This document shows positions 24,612-32,237 of a DNA stretch of 64,000 nucleotides, in pieces. The notes below the pieces were generated by a model, which ran no database searches, had not been told where the DNA came from, and saw nothing but the letters and a program-made list of their open reading frames with translations. Source of the DNA: Halovenus halobia (GTDB lineage Archaea > Halobacteriota > Halobacteria > Halobacteriales > Haloarculaceae); assembly GCF_051414135.1 (NCBI RefSeq), contig NZ_JBLKOA010000005.1:124001-188000 (forward strand). Reading direction: 5' to 3'. The translations under genes and the position numbers were made by a program. The stretch's first letter is position 1; the number at the start of each line of letters is the position of its first letter.

Positions 24612-26506
24612 TGTCTGTCGAGCACCGCTCCGCGGGTCGGCTTGGCCCTGTTGACAGAGGACTGTACGCGCTGTTTTCCCGGCACGCTGACAGCAGCGCC
24701 CACGACCGGGACCGACAGCGCTACCGCTCGACTGGGCTGTCGACGAGTTTCGAGGTGTTCATCGCCAGGCTGTACGGCATCGCCTGGCTCGTCGGCCTCT
24801 CTGCCAGTCTCGTGATCTTTAGTGCAACAGCACTGCTGTCGTCGTCACTATCCGCAACCATCTTCGGTTTCTTTGGCCGCGGCCTGCCTATAATCAACGA
24901 ACTACCGTTGCCGTCGGTCGGTCGGGCCTCACTGTCGGTCTTAGCAGCACTGTCGACTGCTGTTGTGCTCCGATGGCTGGTGATACGCGGCGGCGGCTGG
25001 TATCTCGGCCGCCTCGCCGCGGCCCGCCGGGAGAACATCGAGCGGACGCTTCCCGGTGCAGTCCGGTACATGCGCGTTCTCGCCTCGGGCACTGCCGATA
25101 CTCGGGAGCTTCTGAGCCGCGTCGCGAATCAAGAGGCCTACGGCGCAACCGCCGAGTCACTCCGTGACGCCCTCAACCGTGCCGCCCTCGCTGGCAGTCT
25201 CGATGAGGGGCTGTCACTGGTTGCGCGGGATACGCCGTCCAGAGATGGGCTTGCACCCTTCTTACTCAAACTCAATGAACACGCCTCCCAGGGCAGTGAT
25301 TCCCTCGAAGGATATCTCCAGATGGAGGGGCGACTCCTCTCACATAAACAGGAACGGGCTCATCAGCGCGCCACGGGCTATCTCGAACTCATCTCGGAAT
25401 TGTTTGTCGTCGTGCTGATTTTCCCTGCGCTGACGGTGTTGATTCTGACTATTGCTGGTGTCCTCTCTCCCGGTCTCGGTAACGAAATTGCCACGCCCGT
25501 CGGTCAGTTCACGATTCGGACGCTAGCCTTTGCTGGGAGTCTGGTCTTCGTCCTTACCGCGGGACTGGGCGGTGCGTGGGCGGTGAGTGCACTCCGGCCG
25601 ACCGACCGCGCTTCTCCGGACTACCAGCGGCCGTCGACTCCGCAGGCAATCTTTCGTTCTGCGACCGACAACCCCGCGAGCGCAGCGGTTGTCTGTGCAG
25701 TCCCCGCGGTGCTCGTTTCTGTGCTGTTGGTCGCGCTTGGCTACGGTCCCGCGAACACGCTCCTGCTCGGGTACGCCGCCTACAGCATCCCTGTTGGACT
25801 TGTCTCGGTGCGACGCGCGCGCATCGACGACGCCAAAGACCGAGAAATCCGGGATTTCGTTCACGCGGTCTCTGGACACGTCAGCCTGGGGCGACCGTTT
25901 CCTGACGCTGTCCAGCGTGTCGCCCGTGATGTCAATCTTGGGCCACTCCAGCCAGATGTCGAAGCACTCGCGTTCAACCTCAACTTGACGACGGGGACCG
26001 ACGACGAAGACGTCCGGGCAGCGGCGCTGGACCGCTTCGTCGAGCGAGTTGGGACGCCCCTGTCCTCACAGACCGTCGGACTCGTTGTCGGCGCACTCGA
26101 ATCCGGCAGTGATACCGAGAATGTCTTCGAGACGCTGGAGACTGAGATTGGCCGACTCTATCACGAGCGCAAGACACTCCGCTCGCGGATGCTGGTCTAC
26201 TCGGCGGTCGGGTGGACGACTGCGCTGCTGGTCGTCGGTATCATCGTCGCAGTCAACCTGACCGTGCTCGACAGCTTTTCACAGTTGTCGGGTGTGGCTG
26301 GCTCCTCAGCCCAGATGACACTCGACCCGCAGGCGGTCGACCCGGCCCGTGACCAGTTCCGGTTTTACCTCATTGCCCAGGCGACCGTGTTGTCCTGTGG
26401 CTGGTTCGCTGGCGTCGCCAGCCGTGGTCTGTACGAGGCATTGCTGCACTCGGGGGCGCTGGTCGTGATCACCTATCTGGTGTTTGCCGGAGTGGGGGTG
26501 GCCTGA
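24611..26506 (+). CDS. Type IV pilus platform protein (PilC/TadC-like, two T2SF domains)
   Basis: 631 residues with about nine membrane segments. Two T2SF-type cytoplasmic helical modules are visible, one around residues 135-260 (GAVRYMRVLASGTADTRELL; GSLDEGLSLVARDTPS) and one around 415-520 (FVHAVSGHVSLGRPFPDAVQ; LVVGALESGSDTENVFETLE). It is the integral membrane partner of the ATPase in pilus assembly. Start and upstream stop share one base (TGATG), and the next gene begins the same way, showing tight coupling. Confidence 0.88.
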   Translation: MSVEHRSAGRLGPVDRGLYALFSRHADSSAHDRDRQRYRSTGLSTSFEVFIARLYGIAWLVGLSASLVIFSATALLSSSLSATIFGFFGRGLPIINELPLPSVGRASLSVLAALSTAVVLRWLVIRGGGWYLGRLAAARRENIERTLPGAVRYMRVLASGTADTRELLSRVANQEAYGATAESLRDALNRAALAGSLDEGLSLVARDTPSRDGLAPFLLKLNEHASQGSDSLEGYLQMEGRLLSHKQERAHQRATGYLELISELFVVVLIFPALTVLILTIAGVLSPGLGNEIATPVGQFTIRTLAFAGSLVFVLTAGLGGAWAVSALRPTDRASPDYQRPSTPQAIFRSATDNPASAAVVCAVPAVLVSVLLVALGYGPANTLLLGYAAYSIPVGLVSVRRARIDDAKDREIRDFVHAVSGHVSLGRPFPDAVQRVARDVNLGPLQPDVEALAFNLNLTTGTDDEDVRAAALDRFVERVGTPLSSQTVGLVVGALESGSDTENVFETLETEIGRLYHERKTLRSRMLVYSAVGWTTALLVVGIIVAVNLTVLDSFSQLSGVAGSSAQMTLDPQAVDPARDQFRFYLIAQATVLSCGWFAGVASRGLYEALLHSGALVVITYLVFAGVGVA

Positions 26507-27219
26507 TGCGCGCACAGTCACACGTCGTCGGAGTGGCGCTGATGCTCGGTGTCGCCGTACTCGCGCTTGGAACACTGACTGCTGGCGTCGGAACACTCGT
26601 CGACGCACAGACTGCCACTGCCGACGCACAGCGCGTCGCAGATGGCTTTGACCGCGCGCTTGCCGGTGCCGAACAAACCGGCACGGCGAGCCACGATATC
26701 ACGTTCAGTGAGGGGACCATTCGAACTACGAACCGAACGCTGCGAATCCTCTCGAACGGAACTATCGTCGAAACCGTCGAAGTTGGCGCGGTGGTCTACG
26801 ACCACGATGGCGGGCGTGTCGTTGCGCTTGCTGGTGCGGTCGTCCGGGACCGCGGCGGCAGTGCGGTCCTCGCCGACCCGCCGTCGGTCGCTCACTCCAC
26901 TCCCAACGCTGTGCTCGCAGTCGGCGCGCCAGCTATCGGCACGGACCGACTCTCGATTAGCGGCGACGGTGGCGTCACCACAACCTTCCGAACGAATGTT
27001 TCACACGACCGCCGAGACCTCGGCACTGCAAACTTTGCTGTGGCAATTGAGACGACCACCCCGGCTCCGTTCCGCCGACACTTCACCGCGCAGGGAGCAC
27101 GCGTCACGACGCGGTCGCTCGCGGGTGATGAACACACGAGCGTTGTCGCTGCCTACCCCGGCCTCCGACAGGGCTATCTTGTCGTTCACGACCTCAATCT
27201 GGAGGTGCACAATGGCTGA
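26506..27219 (+). CDS. Pilin-like membrane-anchored protein 1 of the pilus operon
   Basis: 237 residues. The N-terminus is a short class III-like signal, R-A-Q-S at residues 2-5, followed by a hydrophobic helix (VVGVALMLGVAVLALGTL) as in archaeal type IV prepilins. The exterior part is beta-rich and resembles the haloarchaeal DUF7289-type proteins (AVVYDHDGGRVVALAGAVVR). A PibD-type prepilin peptidase could cut between Ala3 and Gln4; this is inference. It overlaps the next gene by 8 bp. It is probably a major or core pilin-like subunit because it is the longest in the set. Confidence 0.75.
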   Translation: MRAQSHVVGVALMLGVAVLALGTLTAGVGTLVDAQTATADAQRVADGFDRALAGAEQTGTASHDITFSEGTIRTTNRTLRILSNGTIVETVEVGAVVYDHDGGRVVALAGAVVRDRGGSAVLADPPSVAHSTPNAVLAVGAPAIGTDRLSISGDGGVTTTFRTNVSHDRRDLGTANFAVAIETTTPAPFRRHFTAQGARVTTRSLAGDEHTSVVAAYPGLRQGYLVVHDLNLEVHNG

Positions 27220-27655
27220 CGAGCGTGCGATGACGCCGGTCATCTCGAAGACGCTCACGATCAGCATCGTCGTCCTCTACATCGCCGGAATGACGACGAT
27301 TCTGCTGGGTGGCGTCGTTCCGGAGTACCGATCGACTGCGGGTGCAGAACTTGGCGACCGAGTCCTCGTGACCGCTGGTGAGTCCATCGAACAGTCTGTT
27401 CCCGAAGCAAACGGGACTGTCGACTCGAACCGGACTGTCGACCTCCCGCCGACGATTCGGAATCAACAGTACGAACTTGAACTGGCCGGCGACAGCCTGC
27501 GTCTGCACCATCCTGACCGACGCATCGGCGGTGAACTCGCACTCTCGCTGCCGCCAAGAACGGCAGTCACCAACGCGACTTGGCGAAGTGGTACTGACCT
27601 CACAGTACGGGTTCGCGGTCCCGCCGAGAACCGCACAGTCACGATTCACGAATGA
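27212..27655 (+). CDS. Pilin-like protein 2 of the pilus operon
   Basis: 147 residues from the ATG at 27212. The N-terminus MADERAMTPVISKTLTISIV has R-A-M before the hydrophobic segment, again resembling a prepilin peptidase site, although the helix is interrupted by TPVISK. After the helix it has an extracellular domain with an Asp/Asn/Thr-rich turn and strands (NQQYELELAGDSLRLHHP). It matches the haloarchaeal small protein that usually follows the first pilin-like gene in such operons. It overlaps both neighbours. Confidence 0.7.
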   Translation: MADERAMTPVISKTLTISIVVLYIAGMTTILLGGVVPEYRSTAGAELGDRVLVTAGESIEQSVPEANGTVDSNRTVDLPPTIRNQQYELELAGDSLRLHHPDRRIGGELALSLPPRTAVTNATWRSGTDLTVRVRGPAENRTVTIHE

Positions 27656-28323
27656 GAGCACAGACCGAACTTCCCGCGGTTGCGATTGCGCTGGTCTTGT
27701 TGACTGGCGTGCTCGTCTTCGGCGTTGGCGCGGCGGATTCGGCACTGTCGAATGCCGAGCGTCCGGCGCTGGAGCAGCGTGCGGCCGTCTCGCTGTCCGA
27801 GCAGTTGACTGCGCCGAGCGCGAACCTGACCCGTCGAGCGAACGTACTCGACACAGCGGCCCTCGCGACGCTCGACCGCGCCGACCTGACGACTCACTAC
27901 GGCGCGGCCGACGACCACGATATCCGGATCAGACTCGACTCAACCACTATCGTCGAGTCCGGAACCCCCTCCGGCGGGGTAACTATCGAGCGGCTGGTTC
28001 TCGTCGAACGACGGACTGAGACGACACTCACGCCAGCCCTCACTGGCAACCGGACAGTCACGCTCCCCCAGCGTGCAACTCGGCCCACCGTCGAGATTGA
28101 CCCGCCTGCGGACACAACTGTCTCGCGTTTGCAGGTTAGAGACCGAGTCCTCCTGCAGAATAGCAGCGGACTCGAGGGAACATTCGAGCTGTCGCTGTCA
28201 CCGTACGAGACCACCCAGCTTCGATTCGTTGCTCTCGGACCGCTTCCAGCGGGCGCTGTTGCACTCACTCACGACCGCATCCAGACCCGAAAGGCGAGAC
28301 TGGAGGTGACCGTCGATGCGTAG
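27652..28323 (+). CDS. Pilin-like protein 3 of the pilus operon
   Basis: 223 residues. The N-terminus MRAQTELPAVAIALVLLTGV gives R-A-Q-T before a hydrophobic helix. The rest is beta-rich and Thr/Arg-rich (RRTETTLTPALTGNRTVTLP; RPTVEIDPPADTTVSRLQV). It overlaps the gene before by 4 bp (ATGA) and the next by 8 bp. There is no enzyme motif. It is a minor pilin or surface subunit by context. Confidence 0.7.
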   Translation: MRAQTELPAVAIALVLLTGVLVFGVGAADSALSNAERPALEQRAAVSLSEQLTAPSANLTRRANVLDTAALATLDRADLTTHYGAADDHDIRIRLDSTTIVESGTPSGGVTIERLVLVERRTETTLTPALTGNRTVTLPQRATRPTVEIDPPADTTVSRLQVRDRVLLQNSSGLEGTFELSLSPYETTQLRFVALGPLPAGAVALTHDRIQTRKARLEVTVDA

Positions 28324-28726
28324 GGGACAGGCCACGGTCACAGCCATCGAAGCGGGGATTGGTGTCTTGCTCCTGTTGGCGCTGTCAGTAACGTTCGTCC
28401 TCGGCCCACCGGGAGGCGACGACCCCGCTGCACAGGCACAACTCGACGCCTACGCCGAGGACACCACGACAATTCTCGCGTCGGAACAGCCACGCCACGG
28501 TGACCGGACTCGTCTCTCAGAGGTCACCGCCTCGGCGTCGGCGTTCGAGCGTGAGGCCGACGCGCTGGAGCGTCGCATCGAAGCAATTCTACCCGAAAAC
28601 GTACTGTTTCGACTCGACACAGAATATGGCAGCGCCGGCCATCCGCTCCCGGCGAACGTCCAGACTGGGACAGCAACCCTCCCGACGACGAACGGACCGA
28701 TTACACTTCAGGTATGGTACGTGTAA
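28316..28726 (+). CDS. Pilin-like protein 4 of the pilus operon
   Basis: 136 residues. MRRGQATVTAIEAGIGVLLL carries R-G-Q-A followed by a hydrophobic helix, the clearest type IV prepilin-like N-terminus in the operon, with a glutamate (Glu12) inside the hydrophobic segment. Glu5 of mature pilins is important for subunit packing in other systems. A small C-terminal domain follows, ending QVWYV. It overlaps the next gene by 13 bp. Confidence 0.7.
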   Translation: MRRGQATVTAIEAGIGVLLLLALSVTFVLGPPGGDDPAAQAQLDAYAEDTTTILASEQPRHGDRTRLSEVTASASAFEREADALERRIEAILPENVLFRLDTEYGSAGHPLPANVQTGTATLPTTNGPITLQVWYV

Positions 28727-29262
28727 AACCTACTTGGTCAAACCAAGCTAACGAACGCGGGCAAGCAGTCTTACTTGCTGCCGTGGTGCTGGTCGTCGCG
28801 CTGGTTCCAGTTGTCGCCGCCTATCTCCAGTTGGGTTACGGCGGACAACCGAGTACCATCGACGACGATGGCCAGCGAGAGGCTCGGCAGTTGCTCGAAC
28901 GCGCCGTTCAGGAACACGCTGGTGGGATCGAGTCGAGCTATCGCTGGCGACAGCGTGACGCGGCAGCCGAGCGTGTCCGTGACCGACTCGAGCCAACCAC
29001 GCGACAGTTGACTCGGTCACGGTTAGACGAGAATATTGTGCACCAGACCAGATACAACCAGAGTCGCGCAGCGTCGTGGGCGAGTGAGCGTTGCCCCGGC
29101 GGACCGAACCGTCAGTTCGGGTCCTGCGAAGCCATTCGCGGCGTCGTCGTGCAGGAACGCGCAGGGCGGACACACGTCCTCGCCGTTGCGGTCGACCTCT
29201 CGGTGACTACTCCGGCTGGTGACAGCACTCTTACGACGCTGATTCGCGTGCGGGCAGGGTGA
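28714..29262 (+). CDS. Pilin-like protein 5 of the pilus operon (last gene)
   Basis: 182 residues. The N-terminus (about 14 residues) precedes ERGQAVLLAAVVLVVALVPV, where R-G-Q-A again lies directly before the hydrophobic helix. After the helix is a helical Arg-rich segment (RQLLERAVQEHAGG) and two cysteines (SERCPGG, GSCEAIRG) that could form a disulfide in the exterior domain. The gene closes the overlapping operon at 29262. A palindrome at 28732-28749 falls inside its first codons. Confidence 0.7.
   Translation: MVRVKPTWSNQANERGQAVLLAAVVLVVALVPVVAAYLQLGYGGQPSTIDDDGQREARQLLERAVQEHAGGIESSYRWRQRDAAAERVRDRLEPTTRQLTRSRLDENIVHQTRYNQSRAASWASERCPGGPNRQFGSCEAIRGVVVQERAGRTHVLAVAVDLSVTTPAGDSTLTTLIRVRAG
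28732..28749. promoter_or_regulatory. 18-bp palindrome, possible operator, copy 1
   Basis: ACTTGGTCAAACCAAGCT, with arms TTGGT/ACCAA. It lies in the first codons of the last pilin-like gene. It matches the palindrome at 37733-37750 in 15 of 18 positions with the same arm spacing, so both may be sites for one regulator. No binding evidence is available. Confidence 0.4.
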
Positions 29263-29328
29263 TTTTCTCTCTGGTCCGGCGGCACTCATGTGGGAAAACA
29301 TAAGTAAAGCCAGTGTTTCGTGACAGTC

Positions 29329-29559
29329 ATGAGCAAACAGGGGCGAGACACAGAGTTCGAGCTCGAGGATGTGACCGCCGTTTTCGAGGACCGCGAGGAC
29401 TACGCCGAACCACTCACCGCAACAGAGATTGCTGACCGACTGGGTTGCTCACGTCGGACGGCGCTGAACAAACTTCACCGACTGCAAGAGAACACGGACC
29501 TGACGAGCAAGAAAGTCGGCGGCCGGAGCAGGGTCTGGTGGATTCCGGTCCGCGTCTGA
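29329..29559 (+). CDS. Small winged-helix DNA-binding protein
   Basis: 76 residues from the ATG at 29329; a GTG 9 bp upstream is in frame. The winged helix is complete: AEPLTATEIADRLGCSRRTA as the helix-turn-helix, then LNKLHRLQENTDLTSKKVGG and the wing RSRVWWIPV. Such one-domain regulators are common in haloarchaea. It follows the pilus operon by about 65 bp with its own weak TATA-like stretch (CATAAGTA at 29299-29306). It may control the operon or the convergent MinD genes; this is inference. Confidence 0.8.
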   Translation: MSKQGRDTEFELEDVTAVFEDREDYAEPLTATEIADRLGCSRRTALNKLHRLQENTDLTSKKVGGRSRVWWIPVRV

Positions 29560-29560
29560 G

Positions 29561-30103
29561 CTACTCGACCGGGAGGTTCCAGTCGTCGGCACGCGATTCT
29601 GCCTCCGACTGCGCACGAGTTTTGATTCCGTCGATTCTGCTCTCGTCTTCGAGAAACGCTTCGATAGCGTCCAGCCCGCTCTGTTCGGTTTCTGTGTCAT
29701 CGATACGCTCGGTTGGTGCCGCTGCTGTGGTGCGTTCGATCAGTTGCTGGTCGCCGCCGAGAACCTCTGCTGGCAACGCTGGGGGAACCCGAACTGAATC
29801 GTCTCTGTGGAGGCGGTCGAGGCCGCTCGAATCCAGTGCGTACAGCCCCAGCCGATACGGTCCGTGACTCGCAATCTCGGTGAGTGCGTCCGCACCCGCC
29901 CTGTCAGGGCTGGTGTGGTAGGCGGCCACCGGCACACCGTCCTCGAAGGTGAGTACACCCGCCCGGTCCGCACTCAACAACAGCGTCTCCTGTGGTTCCA
30001 GCCGAGCGTATCCCGTCAGCTCGCGCTCGAGTGCGTCGGCTAACACTGTCTCGACGGCGTCCAACACGCGCTGACGCTGGAGGTGTCCCTGTGGCAGGTT
30101 CAT
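29561..30103 (-). CDS. Protein of unknown function encoded with the MinD/ParA ATPase
   Basis: 180 residues, soluble and acidic. The first two thirds (QRVLDAVETVLADALERELT; QETLLLSADRAGVLTFEDGV; GPYRLGLYALDSSGL) look like a small alpha/beta domain; the C-terminus is a charged helical tail (DAIEAFLEDESRIDGIKTRA). No motif identifies a function. It starts within the last codons of the ATPase gene (4-bp ATGA overlap), so it is a likely partner or adaptor for that ATPase. Confidence 0.7.
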   Translation of the reverse strand: MNLPQGHLQRQRVLDAVETVLADALERELTGYARLEPQETLLLSADRAGVLTFEDGVPVAAYHTSPDRAGADALTEIASHGPYRLGLYALDSSGLDRLHRDDSVRVPPALPAEVLGGDQQLIERTTAAAPTERIDDTETEQSGLDAIEAFLEDESRIDGIKTRAQSEAESRADDWNLPVE

Positions 30104-30864
30104 GACTCGGGGACGACAGCGTTGCGGAACCGGTCGGCAACCGTTCCCTCGGGACTGTCTCGAACGTTGAGGGCTGCCCCAGCGTCCCGGTATGCTGCGG
30201 CCGCCGGCGAGTCCGGAGCGTGGGCTAACAGCGGTTTACTCGCCCGTCTGGCCTCACGGACCGTTTCGCTTTCCGGCACGCTCGCGAGAATTTCTCCCTC
30301 GAAGTACTGCTCTGTCTTGTCACTGATTCGGCTGATGTCTTCGTCTGCTGTGACCCGGTTAAACAACACACCGGCCACACCTGTCCCGTAGGTCGTTGCG
30401 TACTCTTGGACCTTCAGACCGTCCGAAATTGCTGGAATCGTGGGCTGAACGACAACGACAACCCGGTCTGCGAGCACGATTGGCAGGACCGCGCTCCGAC
30501 TGCTCAGTGTCGCCGCCGAGTCGAGCAAAATCACATCAGTTTGCTCGGCCACCGTCGCGACGACTTCCCTGAGACGCCCTGGGTCAGCCTCCCGGAAGCC
30601 GGAGAGGGCGGTTCCACAGGGAATGACGTCCATCCCGAACCGCTGGTAAATACTCTCTTCGACCGGTTGGTCGTCGCCGAGAACCTCGTGGAGAGTCGTC
30701 TCTTCGTCTGTCAGCCCGGTGTGAAACAGGAGGTTTGCCATCCCCGTGTCGGCGTCGATCACCGTCACGTCGTACTCTTCGGCCAGCGCCATCCCAAGCG
30801 CCAGCGTACTCGTCGTCTTCCCAGTTCCGCCCTTCCCGCTGGCAACGGCGAACACCTCGACCAT
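30100..30864 (-). CDS. MinD/ParA-family ATPase
   Basis: 254 residues. The deviant Walker A motif GKGGTGKTTS is at residues 10-19, followed by TVIDADTGMANL (about residue 35) and DVILLDSAATLSSRS (about residue 112). Members of this family dimerise on ATP and position chromosomes, division or polar machinery, or surface structures. No clear C-terminal amphipathic membrane helix is seen, which is more like ParA or other orphan MinD proteins than bacterial MinD. It overlaps the small downstream gene and converges on the pilus operon with its wHTH gene. Confidence 0.88.
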   Translation of the reverse strand: MVEVFAVASGKGGTGKTTSTLALGMALAEEYDVTVIDADTGMANLLFHTGLTDEETTLHEVLGDDQPVEESIYQRFGMDVIPCGTALSGFREADPGRLREVVATVAEQTDVILLDSAATLSSRSAVLPIVLADRVVVVVQPTIPAISDGLKVQEYATTYGTGVAGVLFNRVTADEDISRISDKTEQYFEGEILASVPESETVREARRASKPLLAHAPDSPAAAAYRDAGAALNVRDSPEGTVADRFRNAVVPES

Positions 30865-30897
30865 ACACGGGAACGTGTACGCTCATTCACATATAAA
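30864..30897 (-). promoter_or_regulatory. Promoter of the MinD pair with palindrome over the transcription start
   Basis: A TATA box (TTTATAT on the minus strand, 30891-30897) lies 27-33 bp before the ATG at 30864. Between them is the palindrome TACACGGGAACGTGTA (30864-30879) with 6-bp arms. It overlaps the expected transcription start and start codon, a position suited to a repressor. Confidence 0.5.
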
Positions 30898-30978
30898 CGC
30901 TCGGATTATCCGATAAAATACGCAGTTCGCACCCGCGACCGTGGCCGACCCGTGCGGGTACGGTGGTCGGGTGTGCCG

Positions 30979-31146
30979 TTACTCCTGGACCCATCTGGAG
31001 CAACGGATATCGAAACTCCCACAGACAGGGCAACTGTGATGCTGGACCTCGAACGCCGTTTCACAGGCGAGACAGACGTAGGGGAGAGAGGTATCTGTCT
31101 GTTTCGAAAGCCCTGACACACGCTTTGCCCTGTCGAAGACACCCAT
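30979..31146 (-). CDS. Zinc-ribbon microprotein
   Basis: 55 residues, start ATG at 31146. Two CxxC pairs, YVCLACETAF and SCPVCGSFDIRC, with a histidine pair between them (QHHSCP), form a zinc ribbon; the protein ends RWVQE. A TATA-like stretch (TTTTTATC on the minus strand, about 31178-31185) lies 32-39 bp upstream. Such ribbons are common in haloarchaea; function unknown. It is separate from the MinD promoter by about 80 bp. Confidence 0.75.
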   Translation of the reverse strand: MGVFDRAKRVSGLSKQTDTSLPYVCLACETAFEVQHHSCPVCGSFDIRCSRWVQE

Positions 31147-31890
31147 TACGACCACATTACTACCCTGGAACTGAGACGATAAAAAGGGGTGAGATAGTTT
31201 ACGTCATTTTTTGGCGGCGCTGTCTTGCGGTTTTCTGTTTTTGCTTCTGATTCTGTCTGGTCGCTACCTACTGGCCAGTTTGCCAAGGTCACATTGATTC
31301 GTTGTCCAAACGCATTACAGTCCCATTCTGGGTCCCGGCTGACTTGTTGGACTCTTCCACGCTCTGTCGAACTATCAGATTCCGTACTTTTCTCTCGGTG
31401 GCGGTATTCTGCAAAAATATACGAACGCAGTAATTATACGAAATCTGATTATACCGGCTCTGCTGACGGCACAGCTCCGGGGCGATTCTCCTGTGAGCGT
31501 GATGTCTTGGGGACGCCACCAACAGCCCTGGCCCTGGCTTCTGGCGGGTTCTCCAATCAGCATTGGACCCCTCCCGCACGTCTCCGCTTGCAGCCTTGTC
31601 AACTGGCTTGGGTTGGCCAAGCCAATCGTGTGTTTCGCTCTGACTCGATACCAACTCGAAATCTTCTGCTCACATTGTCCGTCTCTTGATGACAGGGTCT
31701 GCCTCTGATTCAGTAAGGGAACGCTGTCTTCTTGATCCTCGAACGAATGCCCTGTCGCCTACAGGTGGCTACCGTATCGGCGTGGAGCTTTGACTGCTCA
31801 CGCTGTTCGCAGGAGAAGTGTTCACGGCCCACTGCGCTCGCCGCTCACGGTCGGAGGACTCCCTGCGGTCGCCCTCCCAGCTCGAATCTC
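31147..31890. other. Long non-coding, AT-richer stretch upstream of the zinc-ribbon gene
   Basis: About 740 bp in which I find no credible gene. The open frames present are rich in Ser, Arg and Cys and lack the acidic composition of the neighbours. The stretch has T-runs (CATTTTTTGG near 31205), AT patches (AAAATATACG, TAATTATACG around 31415-31440) and a small hairpin (GGCTTGG/CCAAGCC, about 31603-31625). It is bounded on the right by the tRNA-Tyr trailer repeat. It may be decayed inserted DNA or a regulatory RNA region. Confidence 0.5.
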
Positions 31891-31993
31891 GCAGTCCGCC
31901 CTCCCCGATTTGAACTTGCCGAGACAGTCCGGGCGTGCGACTCTCTTCGTTCGTCGTTCCGGGCTGTGACTCGTCTGCTCAAATCGGCTCGGT
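31891..31993. repeat. T-arm mimic hairpin in the tRNA-Tyr trailer
   Basis: 31891-31915 is an exact 25-bp copy of the tRNA-Tyr 3' end plus 5 bp beyond it (32032-32056). At 31978-31987 part of the T-arm occurs in opposite orientation (CTCAAATCGG on the plus strand). The flanks resemble those beside tRNA-Ser: GAAC, a few bases, GCCGAGAC after the sense copy, and CTCGTCT before the antisense copy. A further degenerate sense copy may lie at about 31870-31890. The hairpin is in the 3' trailer of the tRNA on its own strand. Confidence 0.65.
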
Positions 31994-32036
31994 TGGACGT
32001 GCTTTCCGCTCACCAGTTGGCTCGCGGAAAAGCAGT

Positions 32037-32109
32037 CCGCCCTCCCCGATTTGAACGGGGGGCAAGTCGATCTACAGTCGACTGCTCTACCAGTCTGAGC
32101 TAAGGGCGG
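32037..32109 (-). tRNA. tRNA-Tyr (anticodon GTA)
   Basis: 73 nt on the minus strand. The acceptor stem CCGCCCT/AGGGCGG pairs fully. The D-arm reads GCTCAGACTGGTAGAGC. The anticodon stem GTCGA/TCGAC holds loop CTGTAGA with anticodon GTA (codon UAC). The T-arm is CCCCGTTCAAATCGGGG. A is the discriminator base and CCA is not encoded. No intron is visible. Confidence 0.95.
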
Positions 32110-32237
32110 GCGCATAAAAATGTAGGATGGCTGGGCGACTTAACCATTATGCATTCAGGCCAGCAGCACAAGTCTGACGAGTGTCAGACATCCAGGGAAG
32201 ATTGAAATGGGTGGGATGAATACCCTGAGATAACTCG

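Noticed and set aside
31225..31689. Open frame of 154 codons between the zinc-ribbon gene and tRNA-Tyr
   Set aside because: Basic, Ser/Cys-rich composition unlike haloarchaeal proteins, no motif and no promoter; called non-coding.
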